Translations under genes and position numbers: made by a program
The notes under the pieces: generated by a model
Database searches by the model: none
Told to the model about the DNA's origin: nothing
Seen by the model: only the letters and a program-made list of their open reading frames with translations
In this document: positions 16,659 through 23,480 of the stretch, one piece after another
How the letters are laid out: each line of letters starts with the position of its first letter
Numbering within the stretch: the stretch's first letter is position 1
NCBI RefSeq assembly: GCF_937941905.1
Contig: NZ_CALDGS010000076.1
Coordinates: forward strand, 1-32,264
Source: an uncultured Mycolicibacterium sp.
GTDB taxonomy: Bacteria; Actinomycetota; Actinomycetes; Mycobacteriales; Mycobacteriaceae
Direction of reading: 5' to 3'
DNA: 32,264 bases

Positions 16659-18005
16659 ATGACCGCGACGACCGAGGCGCAGGACCGGGCCGTCCGGCGC
16701 GCACTGGACGAGGCCGACCTGCCCGCGCTCACCGCGGCGGTCCGGCCGCTGCCCGCCGACCGGGTGGTGGAGATGCTCGGGCGGCTGGACCGCAATCAGC
16801 GGGCCGTGCTGTACCGGGTGCTGCCCAAGGACCGGGCGCTGGAGGTGTTCGAGAACCTCGACCCGAGCCTGCAGGGCGACCTGGTCGGCGGGCTGCAGGA
16901 CGACGCGGTGGCGTCGCTGTTCGCCGAGCTGGAGCCCGACGACCGGGTGGAGTTGCTCGACGAGCTGCCGGCCACCGTGGCGCAGCGGCTGCTGCAGGGG
17001 CTGCCGGCCGCGGAGCGGGGGCTCACCGCCGACATCCTCGGCTATCCGCAGGGGTCGATCGGCCGGCGGATGAGCCCGCACGTGGTGGCGGTGCGGCCGC
17101 GGATGACGGCGGCCGAGGCGCTGGCCCGGGTCCGCGAGCACCTCGAGGACGCCGAGACCGTCTACACCCTGCCGGTCACCGACGACCAGCGGGTGGTGGT
17201 CGGGGTGGTCAGCCTGCGCCAGCTGCTGCGGGCGGACCCGGACGACCTGGTCACCGACCTGATGGTGCCCGCGCACTGGGCCCGGGCCACCGACCGCGCC
17301 GAGCAGGCCGCCCGCCGGTGTGCGGACCTGAAGCTGCTCGTGCTGCCGATCGTCGACAGCGAGACCCGGCTGGTCGGCATCCTCACCGTCGACGACGCGC
17401 TGCGCATCCTGGAGGAGGCCGAGTCCGAGGACCAGGCCCGCATGTCCGGCTCCGAGCCGCTGCGCCGGCCCTATCTGTCCGCGCCGGTGCGCAGTCTGGT
17501 GCGGTCCCGGGTGGTGTGGCTGCTGGTGCTGGCGATCGGGGCCACGCTCACCGTGCAGGTGCTCGAGGTGTTCGAGGCCACGCTGTCGCAGGTGGTCACG
17601 CTGGCGCTGTTCGTGCCGCTGCTGATCGGGACCGGCGGCAACACCGGCAACCAGGCCGCCACCACCGTCACCCGCGCGCTCGCGCTCGGCGATGTGCGGT
17701 TGCGGGACCTGCCCCGGGTGATCGCCCGGGAGTTCCGGGTGGGGCTGTCGCTGGGGCTCATCCTGGGGTCGCTGGCCTTCGTGGTGACGAGCCTGCTCTA
17801 CGGCGCCTCGATCGGCACCGTGATCGGCCTGACGTTCCTGAGTGTGTGCACCATGGCGGCCACCGTCGGCGGGGCGATGCCGATGCTGGCCCGGGCGGTG
17901 CGGGCCGACCCGGCGGTGTTCTCCAACCCGTTCATCTCCACCTTCGTGGATGCGACGGGCCTGTTGATCTACTTCCTCATCGCGCGGGCGGTGCTCGGGA
18001 TCTAG
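16659..18005 (+). CDS. mgtE: Magnesium transporter MgtE
   Basis: This 448-aa magnesium channel of the cytoplasmic membrane is gated by intracellular Mg2+. The N-terminal superhelical MgtE_N domain (about 20-125) is rich in acidic repeats such as LLDELPATVAQRLL. A CBS pair spans about 130-250. A C-terminal five-helix membrane domain starts near residue 280 and includes the selectivity-filter region PLLIGTGGNTGNQAATTVTRALA (around 320-342). FVDATGLLIYFLIA is the last helix. Its position between the SnoaL-like gene and the rpsP block is not what I recall for M. tuberculosis, where MgtE is elsewhere, so this may be an inserted or relocated gene. Confidence 0.95.
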   Translation: MTATTEAQDRAVRRALDEADLPALTAAVRPLPADRVVEMLGRLDRNQRAVLYRVLPKDRALEVFENLDPSLQGDLVGGLQDDAVASLFAELEPDDRVELLDELPATVAQRLLQGLPAAERGLTADILGYPQGSIGRRMSPHVVAVRPRMTAAEALARVREHLEDAETVYTLPVTDDQRVVVGVVSLRQLLRADPDDLVTDLMVPAHWARATDRAEQAARRCADLKLLVLPIVDSETRLVGILTVDDALRILEEAESEDQARMSGSEPLRRPYLSAPVRSLVRSRVVWLLVLAIGATLTVQVLEVFEATLSQVVTLALFVPLLIGTGGNTGNQAATTVTRALALGDVRLRDLPRVIAREFRVGLSLGLILGSLAFVVTSLLYGASIGTVIGLTFLSVCTMAATVGGAMPMLARAVRADPAVFSNPFISTFVDATGLLIYFLIARAVLGI

Positions 18006-18114
18006 GGGGTGTCGGACCCGGCCCCGACCACGCCCCGGCCGTGTCCCGCGCCATCGGCTACCGACGCCGCATGACGGCCGAACGCGCCACCAACCGGCCA
18101 CCGCCCGATCCGGG

Positions 18115-18762
18115 TCAGGCGGCGGGCCGCTCGGCGACCAGTTGCACCCGTGGCAGCCGATCTCCACCCGGGGCCGGCTGCACGGTCGCCGTGAGCCCGG
18201 CCCGCCGCAGCGCGTCGGCGATGTCGTCGACCGGCCGGATGGTGAACCCGTACGGGGCGAACGGCAGCCGGCGCATGACGTCCGGTTCGCCGATGCCGAT
18301 CACCGCGCGCCCACCCGGGCGCAGCACCCGGGCCAGCTCGCGGCACACCGCGTCCAGGTCGTCGACGAAGTAGACGGTGTTGACGGTGATCGCGGCATCC
18401 AGCGACGCGTCGGGCAGGGGGAGCGCGGTGAGCGAGCCGGATACCAGCCGCAGTCGGCCCGCGCCCACCTCGGCACCGAACACCCCCCGCGCCCGGTCGA
18501 TCATGTCCGCGGAGATCTCGACGCCGTACACCGTGCCGTGCGGGCCGACCGCGTCCAGCAGGATCCGCAAACCGGCCCCGCCGCCGAAGCCCAGATCGGC
18601 GGCCACCCCGCCCGGCGGCACCTGCGTGGCCGCCGCGGCGGCGGCGATCGCGGGCGCGTTGCCGCGGTTGAGTCGGCGGACGACGATCCGGCCGAGCAGG
18701 CCGTGCGGGCGGCCGAGCTGGCCGGCGAGGCCGGCGAGCAGACGTTCACGAAGGGTCGGCAT
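18115..18762 (-). CDS. Class I SAM-dependent methyltransferase
   Basis: This 215-aa protein has a Rossmann-fold methyltransferase domain. Motif I DLGFGGGAG begins at residue 56. It is followed by VYGVEIS (acidic ribose-binding loop), SGSLTALPLPDASLDAAITVN (post-motif II) and LRPGGRAVIG. This resembles the UbiE/Methyltransf_11 group. The substrate is unknown. ATG 18762 is favoured over an upstream in-frame start at 18876, because the longer form would run across the rpsP promoter and has no family support. A -10-like CATGCT ends 6 bases upstream. The gene diverges from rpsP and converges on mgtE. Confidence 0.85.
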   Translation of the reverse strand: MPTLRERLLAGLAGQLGRPHGLLGRIVVRRLNRGNAPAIAAAAAATQVPPGGVAADLGFGGGAGLRILLDAVGPHGTVYGVEISADMIDRARGVFGAEVGAGRLRLVSGSLTALPLPDASLDAAITVNTVYFVDDLDAVCRELARVLRPGGRAVIGIGEPDVMRRLPFAPYGFTIRPVDDIADALRRAGLTATVQPAPGGDRLPRVQLVAERPAA

Positions 18763-18800
18763 GCGTCCAGCATGCAGCGGATTTCGGTCCCGGCGCACGG

Positions 18801-18812
18801 GTCTGGCACAAT
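18801..18812 (+). promoter_or_regulatory. rpsP promoter core (extended -10, TGG-CACAAT)
   Basis: GTCTGGCACAAT is identical over 12 bases to the rplS promoter at 22023-22034. TGN directly before CACAAT makes an extended -10. The predicted start near 18819 gives a leader of about 125 nt before rpsP. Confidence 0.55.
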
Positions 18813-18944
18813 GGACCGCTGTCCGCGCGGCGACCCGTTCGATGTGCCGTCGCGTGGTCAGACACACGCGAGGCAAAACCGGGTGCGGGCAATCCCGCCC
18901 GCATCGCTGAATTGCAGCGTGATACCCACAGGAGAACGCTTTTC
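18813..18944 (+). other. Structured 5' leader of rpsP
   Basis: Two hairpins are visible: CGCGTG (18851-18856) with CACGCG (18865-18870), and TGCGGGC (18884-18890) with GCCCGCA (18897-18903) around a 6-nt loop. CAGGAGAA (18929-18936) then acts as the ribosome-binding site. A long structured leader before a ribosomal-protein gene may serve feedback control, but no known leader family was recognised. Confidence 0.4.
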
Positions 18945-19430
18945 ATGGCTGTCAAGATCAGGCTGACCCGTCTCGGCAAGATCCGTAACCCGCAGTACCG
19001 CATCGTCGTCGCCGACGCGCGCACCCGCCGTGACGGCCGCGCCATCGAGGTCATCGGCCGGTACCACCCCAAGGAAGAGCCCAGCCTCATCGAGATCGAT
19101 TCGGAGCGGGCGCAGTACTGGCTGTCGGTCGGCGCTCAGCCCACCGAGCCGGTGCTGAAGCTGCTGAAGATCACCGGTGACTGGCAGAAGTTCAAGGGCC
19201 TGCCCGGTGCCGAGGGCACCCTGAAGGTCAAGGAGCCCAAGCCGAGCAAGCTCGAGCTGTTCCAGAAGGCGCTCGCCGAGGCCGAGGGTGGCGCGACCGA
19301 GGCCACCACCCAGCCGAAGAAGAAGGAAAAGAAGGCCGAGAAGAAGGCCGACAAGGCTGAGGACAAGGCCGAGAAGGCCGCTGAGGCCCCGGCCGACGAG
19401 GCCAAGGCCGACGAGAACGCCGAGAGCTGA
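18945..19430 (+). CDS. rpsP: 30S ribosomal protein S16
   Basis: This 161-aa S16 protein binds 16S rRNA during early 30S assembly. Residues 1-85 form the conserved core (MAVKIRLTRLGKIRNPQYRIVVADAR and GRYHPKEEP). The remaining half is an extension typical of mycobacteria that ends in a low-complexity Lys/Glu/Ala tail (about 125-161). ATG 18945 follows AGGAGAA at 18930-18936. It heads the rpsP-KH-rimM-trmD operon, in which the downstream proteins act on ribosome maturation and tRNA. Confidence 0.97.
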   Translation: MAVKIRLTRLGKIRNPQYRIVVADARTRRDGRAIEVIGRYHPKEEPSLIEIDSERAQYWLSVGAQPTEPVLKLLKITGDWQKFKGLPGAEGTLKVKEPKPSKLELFQKALAEAEGGATEATTQPKKKEKKAEKKADKAEDKAEKAAEAPADEAKADENAES

Positions 19431-19435
19431 CCACC

Positions 19436-19678
19436 GTGAGCTCCATCGTCGTCGACGCCGTTGAGCACCTGGTCCGCGGCATCGTGGACAACCCGGACGA
19501 TGTGCGCGTCGACATGGTGACCAGCCGCCGGGGCCGGACCCTGGAGGTGCATGTGCACCCCGACGACCTCGGCAAGGTCATCGGGCGCGGCGGCCGCACC
19601 GCCACCGCGCTGCGCACCCTGGTCGCCGGCATCGGCGGCCGCGGTATCCGGGTCGACGTGGTGGACACCGACCGGTAA
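19436..19678 (+). CDS. khpA: KH domain RNA-binding protein (KhpA-like)
   Basis: This 80-aa single-KH protein has the GxxG loop IGRGGRT (residues 51-57) within DDLGKVIGRGGRTATALRTLV. In Gram-positive bacteria KhpA pairs with KhpB/Jag and binds many RNAs. GTG 19436 is 5 bases after the rpsP stop, so the pair is probably translationally coupled. It is the Rv2908c equivalent by position. The gene name follows the family; no function in this organism is shown. Confidence 0.93.
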   Translation: MSSIVVDAVEHLVRGIVDNPDDVRVDMVTSRRGRTLEVHVHPDDLGKVIGRGGRTATALRTLVAGIGGRGIRVDVVDTDR

Positions 19679-19689
19679 CGGTCACGTCC

Positions 19690-20259
19690 ATGGACCTGGT
19701 AGTCGGGCGGGTCGTCAAACCGCACGGCATCCGCGGCGAGCTCGTCGTGGAGATCCGCACCGACGACCCCGACACCCGATTCGCGCCCGGCACCCGGCTG
19801 CGCGGGAGACCCCCGCGCGGCGGGGCCGAGCGCGAATTCGTCGTCGAATCGATGCGCCCGCACAGCGGGCGGCTGCTGGTCCGGTTGGCGGGCGTCGCCG
19901 ACCGCAACGCCGCGGACCTGCTGCGCGGCATCCTGTTCGTCGTCGACAGCGACGAGCTGCCGCCCATCGAGGACCCGGACGAGTTCTACGACCACCAGCT
20001 CGAGGGGCTGCGGGTGCGCACCGTCGACGGCCGCGACGTCGGGGTGGTCACCGAGGTGATCCACACCCCGGCCGGGGAGCTGCTCGCGGTGCGCCCCGAC
20101 CCGGAACCCGACCCCGTACCCGCAGCCGGGCCGGAGGCCGGCCCGCCCCGGCGCCGCGAGGTGCTCATCCCGTTCGTGAGCGAGATCGTGCCCACCGTGT
20201 CACTGGCCGACCGGCTCATCGAGATCGACCCGCCCGAGGGTCTGCTGGAGCTGGACTGA
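19690..20259 (+). CDS. rimM: Ribosome maturation factor RimM
   Basis: This 189-aa 16S rRNA processing factor acts during 30S head assembly with S19. The N-terminal RimM domain starts with VVGRVVKPHGIRGELVV. The C-terminal PRC-barrel domain begins near FYDHQLEGLRV (about residue 98) and includes VLIPFVSEIVPTV. A short Pro/Glu/Ala insert (about 137-155) in the barrel is longer than in E. coli. It is 11 bases after the KH gene and 13 bases before trmD, the classical S16-RimM-TrmD arrangement. Confidence 0.95.
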   Translation: MDLVVGRVVKPHGIRGELVVEIRTDDPDTRFAPGTRLRGRPPRGGAEREFVVESMRPHSGRLLVRLAGVADRNAADLLRGILFVVDSDELPPIEDPDEFYDHQLEGLRVRTVDGRDVGVVTEVIHTPAGELLAVRPDPEPDPVPAAGPEAGPPRRREVLIPFVSEIVPTVSLADRLIEIDPPEGLLELD

Positions 20260-20272
20260 AGGGATCGCCCGC

Positions 20273-20983
20273 ATGCGGATAGACGTGGTCACGATCTTCC
20301 CGCGCTACCTCGATCCGCTGCAGGAGTCGTTGCCCGGCAAGGCGATCCGCGCCGGCATCGTGGACCTGCACGTGCACGACCTGCGGGACTGGACCCACGA
20401 CGTGCACCGCTCGGTCGACGACGCGCCCTACGGCGGCGGACCCGGCATGGTGATGAAGGCCCCGGTCTGGGGCGAGGCGCTCGACGACATCTGCACCGCC
20501 GAGACGCTGCTGGTGGTGCCCACCCCGGCGGGCCGGTTGTTCGACCAGGCCACCGCGCAGCGCTGGAGCGGCGAACAGCACCTGGTGTTCGCGTGCGGCC
20601 GCTACGAGGGCATCGACCAGCGGGTGGTCGACGACGCCGCCCGGCGGATGCGCGTCGAGGAGGTTTCCATCGGCGACTACGTGCTGGCCGGGGGAGAGGC
20701 CGCCGCGCTGGTGATGATCGAGGCGGTGGTGCGCCTGCTGCCCGGCGTGATGGGCAATCCCGCCTCCCACCAGGAGGATTCGCACTCCGACGGGCTGTTG
20801 GAGGGGCCGTGCTACACCCGCCCGCCGAGCTGGCGCGGGCTGGACGTGCCCGAGGTGCTGCTGTCCGGCGACCACGCGCGGATCGCCGCCTGGCGGCGCG
20901 AGCAGTCGCTGGCCCGCACCCGGGAACGCCGGCCGGACCTGCTGGAGCGGGTCAGATCCGACCAGCCGGGAACAGCGTCCTGA
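20273..20983 (+). CDS. trmD: tRNA (guanine-37-N1)-methyltransferase
   Basis: This 236-aa SPOUT methyltransferase makes m1G37 in tRNA to prevent +1 frameshifting. The N-terminus MRIDVVTIFP and the trefoil-knot SAM site VSIGDYVLAGGEAAALV are diagnostic. The HQEDSHSDGLLEGPCYTRP segment carries the conserved catalytic region. ATG 20273 follows GAAGGGA (20258-20264). Its last 32 bases overlap the 3' end of the convergent lipoprotein gene. Shorter than some relatives but complete in both domains. Confidence 0.96.
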   Translation: MRIDVVTIFPRYLDPLQESLPGKAIRAGIVDLHVHDLRDWTHDVHRSVDDAPYGGGPGMVMKAPVWGEALDDICTAETLLVVPTPAGRLFDQATAQRWSGEQHLVFACGRYEGIDQRVVDDAARRMRVEEVSIGDYVLAGGEAAALVMIEAVVRLLPGVMGNPASHQEDSHSDGLLEGPCYTRPPSWRGLDVPEVLLSGDHARIAAWRREQSLARTRERRPDLLERVRSDQPGTAS

Positions 20984-21881
20984 CCGCCTCGGTGATGGTG
21001 GCACGCGCCGTGGCGGCGTCGCCGGGCTGATCCGAGGCGATCACCATCACGAAGCGCCGGCCCGGCCCGATCACCCCGGTGGACAGGTGCATCCAGCCCC
21101 CGGCCACGCAGCACATCCAGCCCTGCTTGACCGCGACCTGCTCGTCGGGCAGACCGTCGGGGATGCCGAACCGCTGCGGGTAACGCCCACCCGGCTGGGT
21201 GGTGTCGATGCCCTCCGGGGTCGAGGCGGCCAGATTGGCCAGGATGATCTCGGCCTTGTCCCGGGGCAGCCCGCCCGCCCCGGACAGCAGCTTGTCGTAG
21301 TAGCGCACCAGGTCCGCGGCGGTGCTGGTGGTGTTCCACCAGTGGCCGTCGTTCGGGGGTGCGGTGTCGGTGAGGCCGTAGCGTTCGGCCACCCGCCGCA
21401 CGATCGCGCTCCGGCCGCCGCGCAGCCAGAAGATCTCGGCCGGGTCGTCGTCGGAGGAGCGCAGCATCCGGTCGAAGCCCGCCCAGTCCTGCTCGCTGAG
21501 CCGCACCTCGCCGCGGGACACCCGCAGCAGCAGGTCGTCGGCGATGAACAGCTTGACCACCGAGGCGATCGCGATGGGCCGGTCGTTGCCGTTGGACACC
21601 AGCTGGCCGGTGTTGCGGTCCAGCACCTGCAGCGTGAGGTCGGCGCCGGCGCGCTCGGCCTGCTCGGTGGCCAGCCGGGCCCGGTCGGCCAGGTCGGTGA
21701 AGCTGGCCACCGGTTCGTCCGGCGCCGCCTCCGGCAGCGGGGCGGTGCCGCCCTGCGGGACCACGACGGTCAGCCCCTCCCGGGTGGGATCGGAGGTGCC
21801 GTACACCTTCGGTTCGCAGCCGGTGAGCACGATGAGCGCGGCCGCGCCCGCCGCCATCAGTCGCGATGGCCGCCGTGGCAT
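20952..21881 (-). CDS. lppW: Lipoprotein with beta-lactamase-like fold (LppW-like)
   Basis: This 309-aa exported lipoprotein has signal peptide RRPSRLMAAGAAALIVLTGC, with lipobox cysteine C22. The body resembles class A beta-lactamase or penicillin-recognising domains: S107-VV-K110 fits SxxK, SDDD at 143-146 lies where SDN is expected, and K252-Q-G254 stands in place of KTG. Two adjacent cysteines follow (C257-C258). It matches M. tuberculosis Rv2905 LppW by position. ATG 21881 has an AGGAGGGG ribosome-binding site. A longer in-frame start at 22175 would run through the rplS leader and was rejected. Enzyme activity is uncertain because the third motif is altered. Confidence 0.87.
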   Translation of the reverse strand: MPRRPSRLMAAGAAALIVLTGCEPKVYGTSDPTREGLTVVVPQGGTAPLPEAAPDEPVASFTDLADRARLATEQAERAGADLTLQVLDRNTGQLVSNGNDRPIAIASVVKLFIADDLLLRVSRGEVRLSEQDWAGFDRMLRSSDDDPAEIFWLRGGRSAIVRRVAERYGLTDTAPPNDGHWWNTTSTAADLVRYYDKLLSGAGGLPRDKAEIILANLAASTPEGIDTTQPGGRYPQRFGIPDGLPDEQVAVKQGWMCCVAGGWMHLSTGVIGPGRRFVMVIASDQPGDAATARATITEAVRTLFPAGRI

Positions 21882-21951
21882 GCCCCTCCTCGTGAGCTCG
21901 GTGATCCGGGGTTTCGCGGGCCCGCTCCGTCGCCTCGACCCGCGCTCATCC

Positions 21952-21957
21952 ACCCTA
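21952..21957 (-). promoter_or_regulatory. -10 box (TAGGGT) for the lipoprotein gene
   Basis: On the minus strand TAGGGT fits TANNNT and would give a leader of about 65 nt ending in a clear Shine-Dalgarno before ATG 21881. It lies about 70 bases from the divergent rplS promoter. Confidence 0.35.
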
Positions 21958-22008
21958 TCCGGTGGTGCGGTGACGTTCCGGCCCGCGCCCGTGCGGGGTG
22001 CGATTTCG

Positions 22009-22065
22009 CCGTGCCGGGCCCCGTCTGGCACAATTGAGCAGTTGTCTCGAACGGACCCGGCACGG
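22009..22065. repeat. 10-bp inverted repeat flanking the rplS promoter
   Basis: CCGTGCCGGG (22009-22018) and CCCGGCACGG (22056-22065) are perfect reverse complements 37 bases apart, on either side of the rplS -10 element. They could be paired operator half-sites or a chance GC-rich match. Confidence 0.5.
22023..22034 (+). promoter_or_regulatory. rplS promoter core (extended -10, TGG-CACAAT)
   Basis: GTCTGGCACAAT is identical to the rpsP promoter core at 18801-18812. The predicted transcription start near 22041 gives a leader of about 137 nt. Confidence 0.55.
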
Positions 22066-22177
22066 ATGACGCCCGCCGGCCTGCGAGATACGCCCCCGAA
22101 CACCCGACGTTTCGGTTCTGTTGCGCGCGCTGCCGCGCGGCGCGACCGGAGCCGCCAACCGCAAGGAAGTGTCACCG
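22041..22177 (+). other. Structured 5' leader of rplS
   Basis: A strong GC hairpin with one bulge and G-U pairs spans 22120-22146: GTTGCGCGCGC pairs with GCGCGGCGCGAC around TGCC. It ends 16 bases before the ribosome-binding site AAGGAAG (22162-22168). This placement would allow translational or attenuation control of L19. No known RNA family was recognised. Confidence 0.4.
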
Positions 22178-22519
22178 ATGAACACGCTGGACTTCGTCGA
22201 TCAGGCGTCGCTGCGCGACGACATTCCCGAATTCGGCCCCGGCGACACGGTCAACGTGCACGTGAAGGTCATCGAGGGTTCCAAGGAGCGCATCCAGGTC
22301 TTCAAGGGTGTGGTCATCCGGCGCCAGGGCGGCGGGATCCGCGAGACCTTCACCGTCCGCAAGGAGAGCTACGGCGTGGGCGTGGAGCGCACCTTCCCGG
22401 TGCACTCGCCCAACATCGACCACATCGACGTGGTGACCCGCGGCGATGTGCGCCGCGCCAAGCTGTACTACCTGCGCGAGCTGCGTGGCAAGAAGGCCAA
22501 GATCAAGGAGAAGCGCTGA
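22178..22519 (+). CDS. rplS: 50S ribosomal protein L19
   Basis: This is a 113-aa L19 located at the 30S-50S interface. The conserved segments FGPGDTVNVHVKVIEGSKERIQVFKGVVIRRQGGGI and ETFTVRKESYGVGVERTFPVHSP are complete, as is the C-terminal RRAKLYYLRELRGKKAKIKE. ATG 22178 lies 9 bases after AAGGAAG. It is transcribed alone: its own promoter lies upstream and a strong terminator hairpin follows. Confidence 0.98.
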   Translation: MNTLDFVDQASLRDDIPEFGPGDTVNVHVKVIEGSKERIQVFKGVVIRRQGGGIRETFTVRKESYGVGVERTFPVHSPNIDHIDVVTRGDVRRAKLYYLRELRGKKAKIKEKR

Positions 22520-22548
22520 TCGCGGCCTGACCGTCAGGACCGTCCCGA

Positions 22549-22581
22549 ATCACCCGATGGCGCCCCGCGCCGTCGGGTGAT
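22549..22581 (+). terminator. Terminator hairpin after rplS
   Basis: The arms ATCACCCGATGGCGC and GCGCCGTCGGGTGAT pair over 15 positions with one G-U wobble, around a CCC loop. It begins 29 bases after the rplS stop and is followed by CGCGTTTCGG, with a short T run only. Confidence 0.75.
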
Positions 22582-22637
22582 CGCGTTTCGGCACCGGCAC
22601 GGCCCGAGCCCGTCGGGGCGGATGGGACAGCGGTGAC

Positions 22638-22643
22638 TACGCT
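22638..22643 (+). promoter_or_regulatory. -10 box (TACGCT) for leaderless lepB mRNA
   Basis: TACGCT fits TANNNT and ends 6 bases before GTG 22650. There is no Shine-Dalgarno before the start, which suggests a leaderless lepB transcript beginning just after the rplS terminator. Confidence 0.5.
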
Positions 22644-22649
22644 ATTGCC

Positions 22650-23471
22650 GTGACCGGTCCCACGGACTCCGACGACGCCGAGCGCACGTCGGCCACCGAC
22701 GACGACACCGCCGCCCAGACCACCCCCGAGGACAAACCCGAGCGCAAGCACGGCGCGCTGCGCGAGGCAGCCACGCTGATCGGCATCGCGCTGGTCATCT
22801 ACTGGGTGGTGCTCACCTTCATCGCCCGGCCGTACCTGATCCCGTCGGAGTCGATGGAGCCGACGCTGCACGGCTGCCCCGGCTGCACCGGCGACCGGAT
22901 CATGGTCGACAAACTGACCTACCGGTTCGGCGATCCGCAGCCCGGCGACGTGATCGTGTTCAAGGGCCCGCCCAACTGGAACATCGGCTACAAGTCGATC
23001 CGTTCCGACAACCCGGTGATCCGTGGCGTGCAGAACGTGCTGTCGTTCATCGGCTTCGTGCCACCGGACGAGAACGACCTGGTCAAGCGGGTGATCGCGG
23101 TCGGTGGGCAGACCGTGCAGTGCCGGGCCGACACCGGGCTGACCGTGGACGGCGAACCGCTGCACGAGCCGTACCTGGACCCGCAGACGATGAACGCCGA
23201 CCCGGCGATCTACCCGTGCCTGGGCAACGAGTTCGGGCCGGTGACGGTGCCGGAGGGTCGGCTTTGGGTGATGGGCGACAACCGCACCCACTCGGCCGAC
23301 TCGCGGGCGCACTGCGACAGCCTGCCCGACGACGCCCGGCGCGGGCTGATCTGCACCGGCGACCCGGAGCCCGGCACCGTCCCGGTGGAGAACGTCATCG
23401 GCAAGGCCCGGTTCATCGCCTGGCCGCCCGGCCGCTGGGGCGGGGTGAACAGCATCGACCCGCAGCACTAG
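22650..23471 (+). CDS. lepB: Type I signal peptidase
   Basis: This 273-aa membrane serine protease removes Sec and Tat signal peptides outside the membrane. An acidic cytoplasmic N-terminus (1-38) precedes one transmembrane helix (about 41-60). The catalytic serine is S68 in IPSESMEPTL and the general-base lysine is K146 in DLVKRVIAVGG. The late box MGDNRTHSADSR is present. Two cysteines (C76 and C79, HGCPGC) follow the catalytic serine. GTG 22650 fits the leaderless promoter directly upstream. rnhB follows after 9 bases, so the two are probably cotranscribed. Confidence 0.96.
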   Translation: MTGPTDSDDAERTSATDDDTAAQTTPEDKPERKHGALREAATLIGIALVIYWVVLTFIARPYLIPSESMEPTLHGCPGCTGDRIMVDKLTYRFGDPQPGDVIVFKGPPNWNIGYKSIRSDNPVIRGVQNVLSFIGFVPPDENDLVKRVIAVGGQTVQCRADTGLTVDGEPLHEPYLDPQTMNADPAIYPCLGNEFGPVTVPEGRLWVMGDNRTHSADSRAHCDSLPDDARRGLICTGDPEPGTVPVENVIGKARFIAWPPGRWGGVNSIDPQH

Positions 23472-23480
23472 GGGAGCACC

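Noticed and set aside
18006..18114. Possible terminator between convergent mgtE and methyltransferase genes
   Set aside because: Only a 5-bp GTCGG/CCGAC stem with an 8-nt loop is visible at 18011-18028, too weak to call in GC-rich DNA.
21882..22175. Longer start (98 extra residues) for the LppW-like lipoprotein
   Set aside because: It would place a charged extension before a clear lipoprotein signal peptide and run through the rplS promoter and leader. ATG 21881 has its own ribosome-binding site.
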